Shown here piece by piece: positions 47,524-55,121 of a DNA stretch of 64,000 nt; position 1 is the stretch's first letter; every line of letters starts with the position of its first letter. A program made the position numbers and the translations under genes. The notes beneath the pieces are model-generated. The model was not told where the DNA came from. It ran no database searches and saw only the letters and a list, made by a program, of their open reading frames with translations. The stretch comes from Oribacterium sp. WCC10 (lineage in GTDB: Bacteria; Bacillota; Clostridia; Lachnospirales; Lachnospiraceae), in NCBI RefSeq assembly GCF_900113415.1, contig NZ_FOPH01000005.1, forward strand, positions 62,001-126,000. Direction: 5' to 3'.

Positions 47524-48291
47524 ATGAGAAATATCAAAAAAACAACTCTTGGCATAGGAATCACAGTATTAATCTTATCTTCAGCCATTTTAACCGCCTG
47601 CGGAACCAATGAGATTCCTACTATTTCGCCACAGACGCAGAGCATCGCATCAGATCCGGCAGCATCCAACACCATAACCGTATCGTCATCAGGTAAAGTC
47701 ACTGCAATCCCCGATATGGCGGAGATAACATTTTCCATAAATACAGAGGACAAGGATGCAAAGTCAGCTCAGGAAAAGAACAGCCGTGAATCGCAGCAGG
47801 TAGTTGATAAACTTAAAGAACTTGGTGTTGATGAAAAAAGCATTAAGACTTCAAATTATGACATCTATCCTCAGTATGACTATGATGCCGAAGGCGGAAA
47901 CCGCATCGCAGGATATACCGTGGATACCACCCTTACTGTTAGTGATCTCAAGATCGAAGAGGCCGGTAATGTCATATCTCAATGCGTAGATGCCGGAATC
48001 AACAGCATGAATAACATCACCTATTCCTGCTCGGGATATGATGACGCCTATAATGAAGCTTTGAAGGAGGCCGTCGCAAATGCTGATATAAAGGCCAGGG
48101 CTCTGGCTGAAGCTTCAGGAAATAAAATCATTGAACTAAAGAACATCACAGAAGGATATCAGGATTATTCCCTTCAGTATCGATCTCAATCAGTCGTGAA
48201 GAACTCTCCGGAAGCCGCTTCCGATGCTGTCATCATGCCGGGAGAATCAGACATTGAAGCAAATGTAACCGTAACCTACAGTATCGGCTGA
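47524..48291 (+). CDS. SIMPL-domain (DUF541) lipoprotein
   Basis: 255 aa. Lipobox LTAC, a Ser/Thr/Pro-rich tether, then the DUF541/SIMPL domain (~50-255): TITVSSSGKVTAIPDMAEITFSI at the start, SNYDIYPQYDY and GYTVDTTLTVSDL in the middle, and VTVTYSI at the end. The family forms ring-shaped oligomers in some bacteria; its function is unclear. AAAGGAG precedes the ATG. Single gene, divergent from the ABC operon. Confidence 0.88.
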   Translation: MRNIKKTTLGIGITVLILSSAILTACGTNEIPTISPQTQSIASDPAASNTITVSSSGKVTAIPDMAEITFSINTEDKDAKSAQEKNSRESQQVVDKLKELGVDEKSIKTSNYDIYPQYDYDAEGGNRIAGYTVDTTLTVSDLKIEEAGNVISQCVDAGINSMNNITYSCSGYDDAYNEALKEAVANADIKARALAEASGNKIIELKNITEGYQDYSLQYRSQSVVKNSPEAASDAVIMPGESDIEANVTVTYSIG

Positions 48292-48320
48292 TAAAAAGCA
48301 GTGATTCCTTAAACCATAAT

Positions 48321-48348
48321 AAGCGGTTGGCTACAATGCCAACCGCTT
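48321..48348. terminator. Shared hairpin between convergent genes
   Basis: 10-bp stem AAGCGGTTGG/CCAACCGCTT between convergent genes. T-runs are poor on both sides, so terminator activity is likely but not certain. Confidence 0.5.
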
Positions 48349-48354
48349 ATAACA

Positions 48355-50328
48355 TTAATCCCACCAGTAACTTCCGTAATATGATGTGATTTTGCCGCCT
48401 TCCAGACTCACCTCAAATACTCCCGACAATGCAGGCCCGTACCTGAGATACTGATCCGTATCTTCACTCATAAGCTTATAGTTTCTTATGATCCATTCAT
48501 AAGGCGTGTCACCCTTTTCATAGTTTCCAAAGCTTCCGGTTTCGGCAGATCCGTCAAATACCGCGTCACCAAAAACGAGAAGATTGCATGTAACCGGATC
48601 ACCATCAGCAGGATATGGTATCGAAAGCATTACATCCTGAAGCAACACACCATCCTTCAGTACTGAAATATTTTCACCGTTATACATGGTATACCAGTAT
48701 TTATCTCCCATGTATGTTCCGGCATGTTTCACGTAGGCATCCGAAAAGCCGGTCGCCTTAAGCTTAGAAAGTACCTCTTTGGCATCACCTTCCGTTGTGT
48801 ACAATCCGGTTGTGGCAGCATAGTAAGGTTCCTTGTTAAGGCCTGAAAAATCAGGCGTATATACAACGAAGCTTCCTGCAAAACCAGCCTCTTCAAGTTT
48901 CTCTACAGCACCCGCGCACTCATCCTTATCTTTTGACGCCGATACAAATACACCGTAATAATCCTGTGATTTTAGTTCATCGTAATTCTGATAACCACCA
49001 TACATACCGAACGATGATGAGTCAAATTCAAGCTCATCCATGGTAGTCACATGAACATTACCATCACTTACCCGCTTGTATTTTCCGGCCGCCGGGATTT
49101 CCAAAGCCTCATCAGCATTTGAAGTATTCAAACTAAGGTCATCACCGCTCACTTTATAATCGCACGACATTTCCAGAGGCATTCCTCCATATCCCAGGCG
49201 GTTTGCCGTGTATGTAAATGTCCCATTCCTTAAATCACATCCTCCCGCAATATAGAATACTTCTTTGGAGGAATCCTTCCTGTACATATAAAGATCCGAG
49301 CCTGTAAATTCAAGATAAAGGTTCGAACCTTTACTATCATCAAGAAGCCATAGTCCCTGTAACTCTTTATCTCCTGCCTTATCATCCCGATTCAGATATA
49401 CGAATGCATCCTCTACCCTGTCATCCTTCAGAAAAAGTCTGCTGTCATCATATTCCGGCACAAGGAAATCATCATTTTTAAATCCCTCAAAAACAATCCC
49501 GTCGTCCGTTACAGTGATAGTACCTTTATGCCCCGGATCCCAGTACTTTCCGGCATTTGACATCACTGAGAATCTGAGTTCATTTACATTCACCGCATCT
49601 CCATCTTCGCTTGTCATCTCATCCGGATCATAAGGAATAAACTCACAGCCCCAAAAGCTGTATGCTTCAAGACGTTCATAATCCCCCGGCATTGCCCGTC
49701 CGCAATAAGCATACAGATTATTGCCAAATGGAATAACTTCCATGATATAGAATTCTTCATTACCATTTTCATCGCTGCTGTGATAGCTGTATTTACCGGC
49801 CAAACGCTTAGCCAGCGATTTCTTTCCGGAATCTGCAGCAGCTTTCATACTCTTTGTCTTCTGTACAGATTTTTTGTCTTCAGTCCCGTTTCCGGACCCG
49901 TTTTCCTTAACAACATCTCCTGTCCAGTCGATGATGCCGCCAAATTCATAGACATTTTTATATCCCATGTCTGCAAGTTTCTGCGCAGCTTCCTTACTTC
50001 TCCTGCCGCTGCGACAGTATACAAGGATGATCTGGTCAGAATCGGATAATTCTTCCGGAGGGTCATTTTCTATGCTTTCGTTTGGTATAAGTATGGCTCC
50101 GGGTATATGTCCTTCGTCATACTCATCCTGTCTCCGCACGTCCACTATCACATGCCCGTCATCCTGTTCCATCATGCGTTTTGCTTCATCCTGAGATATC
50201 TGGTTATACGGAAAAGTCTGAAACATGCCGTCTCCGTCCATCACCTGATCTTTTGCTTCACATCCCGAAAGTAATATCACTGCAGTTCCCGCAACAGCTA
50301 TAAAGTATTTACTGAGTATTCTGTTCAT
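48355..50328 (-). CDS. Lipoprotein with rhodanese domain and SPOR-like C-terminal region
   Basis: 657 aa from ATG 50328 (GGAG upstream; the 50358 reading is an extension). Lipobox LSGC. Residues ~40-145 are a rhodanese domain with intact active-site loop VYCRSGRRS (catalytic Cys) and the sequence DVRRQDEYDEGHIPGA. The central region (~180-450) is unrecognised and looks like small beta domains. Residues ~470-580 resemble a SPOR repeat pair (YYGVFVSASKDKDE, GLYTTEGDAKEVLSKLKATGF). A surface-anchored rhodanese is unusual; it may handle sulfur species or act as a phosphatase-like binder. Function inferred only at domain level. Confidence 0.75.
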   Translation of the reverse strand: MNRILSKYFIAVAGTAVILLSGCEAKDQVMDGDGMFQTFPYNQISQDEAKRMMEQDDGHVIVDVRRQDEYDEGHIPGAILIPNESIENDPPEELSDSDQIILVYCRSGRRSKEAAQKLADMGYKNVYEFGGIIDWTGDVVKENGSGNGTEDKKSVQKTKSMKAAADSGKKSLAKRLAGKYSYHSSDENGNEEFYIMEVIPFGNNLYAYCGRAMPGDYERLEAYSFWGCEFIPYDPDEMTSEDGDAVNVNELRFSVMSNAGKYWDPGHKGTITVTDDGIVFEGFKNDDFLVPEYDDSRLFLKDDRVEDAFVYLNRDDKAGDKELQGLWLLDDSKGSNLYLEFTGSDLYMYRKDSSKEVFYIAGGCDLRNGTFTYTANRLGYGGMPLEMSCDYKVSGDDLSLNTSNADEALEIPAAGKYKRVSDGNVHVTTMDELEFDSSSFGMYGGYQNYDELKSQDYYGVFVSASKDKDECAGAVEKLEEAGFAGSFVVYTPDFSGLNKEPYYAATTGLYTTEGDAKEVLSKLKATGFSDAYVKHAGTYMGDKYWYTMYNGENISVLKDGVLLQDVMLSIPYPADGDPVTCNLLVFGDAVFDGSAETGSFGNYEKGDTPYEWIIRNYKLMSEDTDQYLRYGPALSGVFEVSLEGGKITSYYGSYWWD

Positions 50329-50503
50329 AACAAATTCTCCATCCACATAACACTTCACGCACCATTCTTATAGAAATATTATAACCCATTTTATGAAAAG
50401 AAGTTTTGAATAAAATCATGTTTATAGTAAAGGTCCTACTGTCCGATGTTTCAAATAGGTAATCCGGGAGTCGGTGTTAAGTCATGTCGGGGAGGATACA
50501 TAA

Positions 50504-51811
50504 ATGAAGAAGAAAAGAAATGGCTCTTCAGCAGTAGTTAAGATGAAAAACGGATGGTTCAGGAGGATTGCGGTGTTGCTCTGCACTGTCCTGATTTTGG
50601 ATGCATCGCCCGTAGATTCCATGGCAGCTCTCCGGGCATGGCAGCCTGAAAACAACGGTCCGTCGTTCGGCATTCAGAATGAAAATGAAAGTGAAACCGG
50701 AATGGACACGACCGGAACTTCAGTTGTGAAGGAATTCGGGCCTACCGGCGCAGATGAGGAACCGACCAAAACAAGTGAGCCCTGTAAGCTGACACTGATA
50801 GCAGCCGGCGATAATCTGATTCACAAAACCATAGTAGACAAGGCATGGCGTCCTGCATTAGGAACACATGATTTTCATTTCCTGTATACGCCTATTCTCG
50901 ACACTATACAGTCCCGGGATCTGGCTGTCATAAACCAGGAAACCATATTCATTTCCGACAATTCTCTGATCAGTGATTATCCCACTTTCGGAACCCCACA
51001 GATCATGGGTGAGGCGCTTGTGGACAGTGGATTTGACATTGTACTTTCGGCCACGAATCACACTTGGGATAAGGGAGTCCGGGGTGTGACCGACACTCTG
51101 AATTACTGGAAGATATTCCATCCGGAGATAACACTTCTGGGAATCCATGACTCACCGCAAGCCTTCAACACCATCGACTACGTGGAAAAGAACGGCATAC
51201 GTCTCGCGATGTTCAACTACACCTATGGGCTCAACGGTTTCAGAGTGCCCGGTTCCCTATACTACATGGTGAACCTGCTGGGACAGTCAGACAAGTTCCT
51301 GAATGACGTAAGGATCGCAGAAAATGAAGCAGACTTGACAGTCTGTTTCCTTCATATAGGAGAAGAATACCGGTATCAGCCCACGGCCTTTCAACAGGCT
51401 TACGTTCAATCCCTTATAGATGCTGGAGCAGACCTGATCATCTGCTCGCATCCCCATGTGGTTGAACCGGCAGCTTACATTAATACAATGTCAGGAAACA
51501 ACGGTCTGGTATTCTGGTCCTGCGGAAATCTGATTTCAGCGCAGTCAAAGATTCCGCGAATTCTCGGCGGGCTTGCGGATGTAACAATCGAAAAAGATGA
51601 TTCCGGCACCAAAATCACTTCCTGGAGTTTCATCCCAACGGTCACTCATTTCTCCGGAATGGACGTGCGGGTCTTTCTCCTTAAGGACTATAACGATGCG
51701 TTGGCCTCAGTTAATCACGCAAACTTCAACGACGGCCCGCTCACCACGGATAAACTGTGGAATCTGTGGACTTCCATTACGGGCTTCAGCAGAGAATCGT
51801 ACACTCCCTGA
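50504..51811 (+). CDS. CapA-family (PgsA-like) metallophosphatase-fold protein
   Basis: 435 aa. Membrane-anchor or signal segment (~20-42), low-complexity linker (~45-95), then the CapA/poly-gamma-glutamate synthesis domain: AAGDNLIHKTI, VINQETIFI, SATNHTWDKG, LHIGEEY and CSHPHVVEP. These carry the Asp, Asn and His residues of calcineurin-like metal sites. CapA proteins act in the export or anchoring of poly-gamma-glutamate, but stand-alone members have unknown roles and no pgsB/C is seen here. GGGGAGG precedes the ATG. Confidence 0.87.
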   Translation: MKKKRNGSSAVVKMKNGWFRRIAVLLCTVLILDASPVDSMAALRAWQPENNGPSFGIQNENESETGMDTTGTSVVKEFGPTGADEEPTKTSEPCKLTLIAAGDNLIHKTIVDKAWRPALGTHDFHFLYTPILDTIQSRDLAVINQETIFISDNSLISDYPTFGTPQIMGEALVDSGFDIVLSATNHTWDKGVRGVTDTLNYWKIFHPEITLLGIHDSPQAFNTIDYVEKNGIRLAMFNYTYGLNGFRVPGSLYYMVNLLGQSDKFLNDVRIAENEADLTVCFLHIGEEYRYQPTAFQQAYVQSLIDAGADLIICSHPHVVEPAAYINTMSGNNGLVFWSCGNLISAQSKIPRILGGLADVTIEKDDSGTKITSWSFIPTVTHFSGMDVRVFLLKDYNDALASVNHANFNDGPLTTDKLWNLWTSITGFSRESYTP

Positions 51812-51880
51812 CCTTTTAAGTACTTTCGGAAAGCCTGTCAGCGGCTCCACCTGTTTGCTTTTTTCCTTTAGTTAATATAC

Positions 51881-51921
51881 AAAAAAGCTGCTGATACAAA
51901 TATCCGTATCAGCAGCTTTTT
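51881..51921. terminator. Bidirectional terminator
   Basis: Stem AAAAAGCTGCTGATAC/GTATCAGCAGCTTTTT between convergent genes, with A and T runs on both sides. Confidence 0.88.
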
Positions 51922-51932
51922 CACATATTCTA

Positions 51933-52433
51933 TTATACAGCTTCTTTAGCAGCTGTCTCAGGCTGTTTTGAAATCGATCTTACAACAAATCCAAAAATAT
52001 TTCTCACAAGCGGACCTGCAAAAAAGATCTGCCAGCAGAGTGCCATAGGGAAATTCATGGCTGTAGTCTGAAGCCACACTGCTACAAACTGTGTACCTGC
52101 ATTCTTGAAAAGAATTGTGGCAGCAAGGCTCATCAATGGACACATCAGACACACTGACATTGCAGATATTGCAAGAATGATCATTATCATCGGATCCTTA
52201 CCCGGTGTAACAAATCTGAAGGCAAGAATCTGTGCAAGCTTTCCTACAAACAAAAGCTCAAGTACGACGGCTATCGGCCACATGATGATCATTTCTTTAA
52301 ATGCAGCAATAAATACGAAATTCTGCATTCCGCCGACATTAAGAGAAATGTTATAGCAGATCATCGCATAAACCATGACAAAAGCCATAAAAACAGTAAA
52401 AACAACATCCTGAAACTTATTCTGTGGTAACAC
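51933..52433 (-). CDS. DUF2798-like membrane protein
   Basis: 166 aa, four hydrophobic segments. The start is placed at GTG 52433: AAAGGAG lies 8 nt upstream and the protein then begins LPQNKFQDVVFTVFMAFVMVYAM, the usual DUF2798-type N-terminus. A TTG at 52547 would add 38 residues without a ribosome site. Integral membrane protein of unknown function. Confidence 0.75.
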   Translation of the reverse strand: MLPQNKFQDVVFTVFMAFVMVYAMICYNISLNVGGMQNFVFIAAFKEMIIMWPIAVVLELLFVGKLAQILAFRFVTPGKDPMIMIILAISAMSVCLMCPLMSLAATILFKNAGTQFVAVWLQTTAMNFPMALCWQIFFAGPLVRNIFGFVVRSISKQPETAAKEAV

Positions 52434-52654
52434 GCTAAGGTTCTCCTTTCGAAAAACAGAAGACTTCAGTGTGTTGTTCGTTATCACCCTGTCATGGGTG
52501 TGCGTTTCCAATGATACCTGACCTGCATCTTCATTTACTTTAATCAACGAGTTGGCATTATATCAGAAAAAAATCCGGTATGTAATACCTGTTTTTAATT
52601 TTTTATTTTAGACCATTCCAAATAGCAACAACTCAATCGGGATAGGAGTTTAGA

Positions 52655-52699
52655 AATAGTCAGAGGGGAGGCCATGCAAGACCAGCCCCTCTGACTATT
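52655..52699 (-). terminator. Long hairpin after the 52754 gene
   Basis: Perfect 14-bp stem AATAGTCAGAGGGG/CCCCTCTGACTATT, with a second small stem CCGGG/CCCGG next to it at 52700-52716. T-run is weak. Confidence 0.55.
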
Positions 52700-52753
52700 C
52701 CGGGTTCATGTCCCGGATGAACTGTTACACCTGAAAAGCAATCTTTTGAATCA

Positions 52754-53653
52754 TCAAAAGAGGTCAAGTGAACTGTCAAGATATATCTCTTCCCTGACTT
52801 TAAGCTGATACTCCGGTTTTGTCATGTAGTAAAGCAAAAATTCAAGAATAATGGCACTGCCAAGGCTGCGCCCTTCTATTTTGAATTCAGAGAAGCCCAT
52901 CGGTATATAAACACTCCTGATATCCTCTATACCTATGAATCCGGGATTTTTCATTGCCTCTGAAAATCTGTATCCATACCTTGCATCCGGCGAAACACAG
53001 ATATGATCATCACAATCTTCACCCAGACTCTTTCTGCTGACATTTTCATAACAGTTTTTTCTGTCGAAACATCCAAACCAACAACATTCATTGCACAGGA
53101 ACTCTATCTTTTGTTTCTGTGGAACAGTAAGTGTATTCAGCTTATCGAACTCTTTGTTAAGTCTGAAATCAGGAACGACATAACGAAATTCCTTTCTGTC
53201 CAGTTCATTCCTGAAATCCTCAAAATCAGTCAGGACTTTGGTGGTTGATGAAACAAAATAGAATCCCGGATGATTCCTTTTTATATGATCAAGAAGCAGA
53301 TCAGAATGAATGATTATTCCATTCATAACACCGCTTGTATCCTCAAACATGTCGCACAAACGATTACATTTCCTGTCATAGAGATGCTTTTCACTTATCA
53401 ATGAATTGCTGAAAGTCAACCGGGCCGATATTTCATATTCCTTCATCAGTGAAAGAACATTATCAGGATTTTCTTCACCGAACCCGACTCTTCCGCCGCC
53501 CCAGAGACAATCCCCCGGAGCTCCGTATATTGATCCTATTTCACACCAGTCATAGAAGTATTCCCGATGCTCTCTGAAAAGAGGAAGGAAAACTTTGTAT
53601 AATTCATAAAACTCAAAAAGCCCGGGCAAATGATAATGAATAGTATTTTCCAT
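52754..53653 (-). CDS. Hypothetical protein with Cys cluster, possibly U32-peptidase-like TIM barrel
   Basis: 299 aa, not firmly recognised. The middle has FLCNECCWFGCFDRKNCYE, a cluster of five Cys, and before it VVPDFRLNKEFDKLNTL. That order (LNR-like strand, then N-E-C with further Cys) resembles U32-type proteins and related TIM barrels that bind iron-sulfur clusters. No signal peptide or membrane segment. AAGGAG lies 13 nt before the ATG, longer than usual. A hydrophobic patch near the C-terminus (SAIILEFLLYYM) is probably a buried helix. Function cannot be given. Confidence 0.6.
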   Translation of the reverse strand: MENTIHYHLPGLFEFYELYKVFLPLFREHREYFYDWCEIGSIYGAPGDCLWGGGRVGFGEENPDNVLSLMKEYEISARLTFSNSLISEKHLYDRKCNRLCDMFEDTSGVMNGIIIHSDLLLDHIKRNHPGFYFVSSTTKVLTDFEDFRNELDRKEFRYVVPDFRLNKEFDKLNTLTVPQKQKIEFLCNECCWFGCFDRKNCYENVSRKSLGEDCDDHICVSPDARYGYRFSEAMKNPGFIGIEDIRSVYIPMGFSEFKIEGRSLGSAIILEFLLYYMTKPEYQLKVREEIYLDSSLDLF

Positions 53654-53933
53654 ATTTTTCTAAACTCTCCTTTGAATAGCACCGAAAAAATCTGCATGTG
53701 ATTATACATTTAGAACACATCACTGACAAACCTCTTTTTACATTCATATTTGTATCCATCATCAAAAGCAAATACTTAACTTTAATGTGATAAAACGCTA
53801 TTTGAATGATAAAATAATGTAAGGGTGAATATTATCAAAGAACGGGTTTGCACAATGCTTGTTACTTTAATAACCAATCCGAGTACGAATACCATAGTCG
53901 TTTTTCATAGCAAAAGAATGGGATTTATGATTG

Positions 53934-53973
53934 TTAATCAGTATCAGTGAGCGGCAGGTCTTTTTGACACTCT
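53934..53973. repeat. GTGAGTG hairpin repeat, inverted short copy
   Basis: Read on the minus strand it gives GAGTGTCAAAAAGACCTGCC then GCTCACTGAT, matching the family's first hairpin. It lies ~45 nt before the deacetylase start. The rest of 53654-54017 holds nothing else visible. Confidence 0.45.
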
Positions 53974-54017
53974 CGTTATGAAATGAATAATCGGAACGCA
54001 GTATAGAGGGAGGATAT

Positions 54018-55046
54018 ATGAAATCAACGAAGTTTTCCGCAAAAGTTCTTGCGACTTTTATTCTGACAGGAGCATTGGCTGTTCCGGCTTTTGCCGGAGC
54101 CACACTCAGGGGCGTGGATTATATCAATAATCCATCAGGTGCCTCGCCATCCATCGACGCAAAGAATCTCCGAAACGAACAGGATGCGGATTCTCAGAGT
54201 CAAACAGCAGAGACAATAAATGATGACGTCGAAAAAACAGAAACAGGAAAAGTAACAATAATAGACGGTATTCGTGTGCCAACAAACATAAAGTCGGATG
54301 AAGCCATTCTTGCAGACTTTGCACAGCTTTCCGGAGGCGGCGCAAACATGGACTGGGGAAATTATTATCCTTCTGCAAATTCAATACCTGTCGGCAATGC
54401 GGATGAAACCTGGTTGAGGAATTTTGGCGCATATTCAAGAGAAAACACTACCGATAAGGTATGCTACCTGACATTTGATCTCGGGTACGAGAATGGTCAT
54501 ACTATATCCATCATGGAGACACTAAAGAAGCACAATGCTCCGGCAACTTTCTTTGTCACAGGTGCCTGCATTAAGTCAAATCCGGAAATCGTGCTTGCCA
54601 TAGCGAAGAATGGTTTTACAGTCGGAAATCACACATTGAACCATAAGAATATGTCCAATGTCACCACAAAAGAACTGTTTTATACAGAAGTAAATACTGT
54701 TGAAGAACAATACGAAACACTTACCGGTCATCCGATGAACCGATACTATCGTCCGCCTGAGGGAAAGAGCTCGCAGGCCCAGCTGCTGCTTGCGAGAGCC
54801 ATGGGATACAAAACCATGCTCTGGTCTGTTGCCTACAAGGATTATGACGAAAAGGCACAACCCGGCAGAAGCAGCGCATTGGCAACACTTAATAAACGAA
54901 TCCATCCGGGCGCAATCGTACTTTTGCATGCCACATCCAGCACCAATGCATCGATTCTGGATGAACTTCTTACAGGATGGGAAAGCGCAGGATATACTTT
55001 CAAGTCTTTGGATGAACTTCCGGAAAATGAGTTTTCAGGAGTGTGA
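54018..55046 (+). CDS. PdaA-like polysaccharide (N-acetylmuramic acid) deacetylase
   Basis: 342 aa. Signal peptide with cleavage after AFA (~26), linker, then a NodB domain (~145-335). Motifs: TFDLGYENG (catalytic D154), zinc-binding H205 and H209 in NHTLNH, and RPPEG (245-249). TFDxGYENG is the PdaA form, which deacetylates muramic acid in peptidoglycan to form delta-lactam, notably in spore cortex; homologues also occur in non-sporulating Lachnospiraceae. GGGAGG precedes the ATG. The last codons overlap a GTGAGTG repeat. Confidence 0.88.
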   Translation: MKSTKFSAKVLATFILTGALAVPAFAGATLRGVDYINNPSGASPSIDAKNLRNEQDADSQSQTAETINDDVEKTETGKVTIIDGIRVPTNIKSDEAILADFAQLSGGGANMDWGNYYPSANSIPVGNADETWLRNFGAYSRENTTDKVCYLTFDLGYENGHTISIMETLKKHNAPATFFVTGACIKSNPEIVLAIAKNGFTVGNHTLNHKNMSNVTTKELFYTEVNTVEEQYETLTGHPMNRYYRPPEGKSSQAQLLLARAMGYKTMLWSVAYKDYDEKAQPGRSSALATLNKRIHPGAIVLLHATSSTNASILDELLTGWESAGYTFKSLDELPENEFSGV

Positions 55047-55110
55047 GTGATATATTTATTTGACACTCACTGATTAGCGCCAACGCACACATTCGTGTAC
55101 GTGCTGCATA
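55044..55110. repeat. GTGAGTG hairpin repeat, copy overlapping a stop codon
   Basis: GTGAGTG..CACTCACTGATTAGCGCCAACGCACACATTCGTGT. Its first bases are the TGA stop of the deacetylase gene, and it ends 12 nt before the end of the convergent GGDEF-EIIC gene. Confidence 0.7.
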
Positions 55111-55121
55111 TCATCATAATT

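Noticed and set aside
51958-52152. Many overlapping frames on the opposite strand of clear genes
   Set aside because: They lack ribosome sites and family-like sequence, and overlap well-supported genes.
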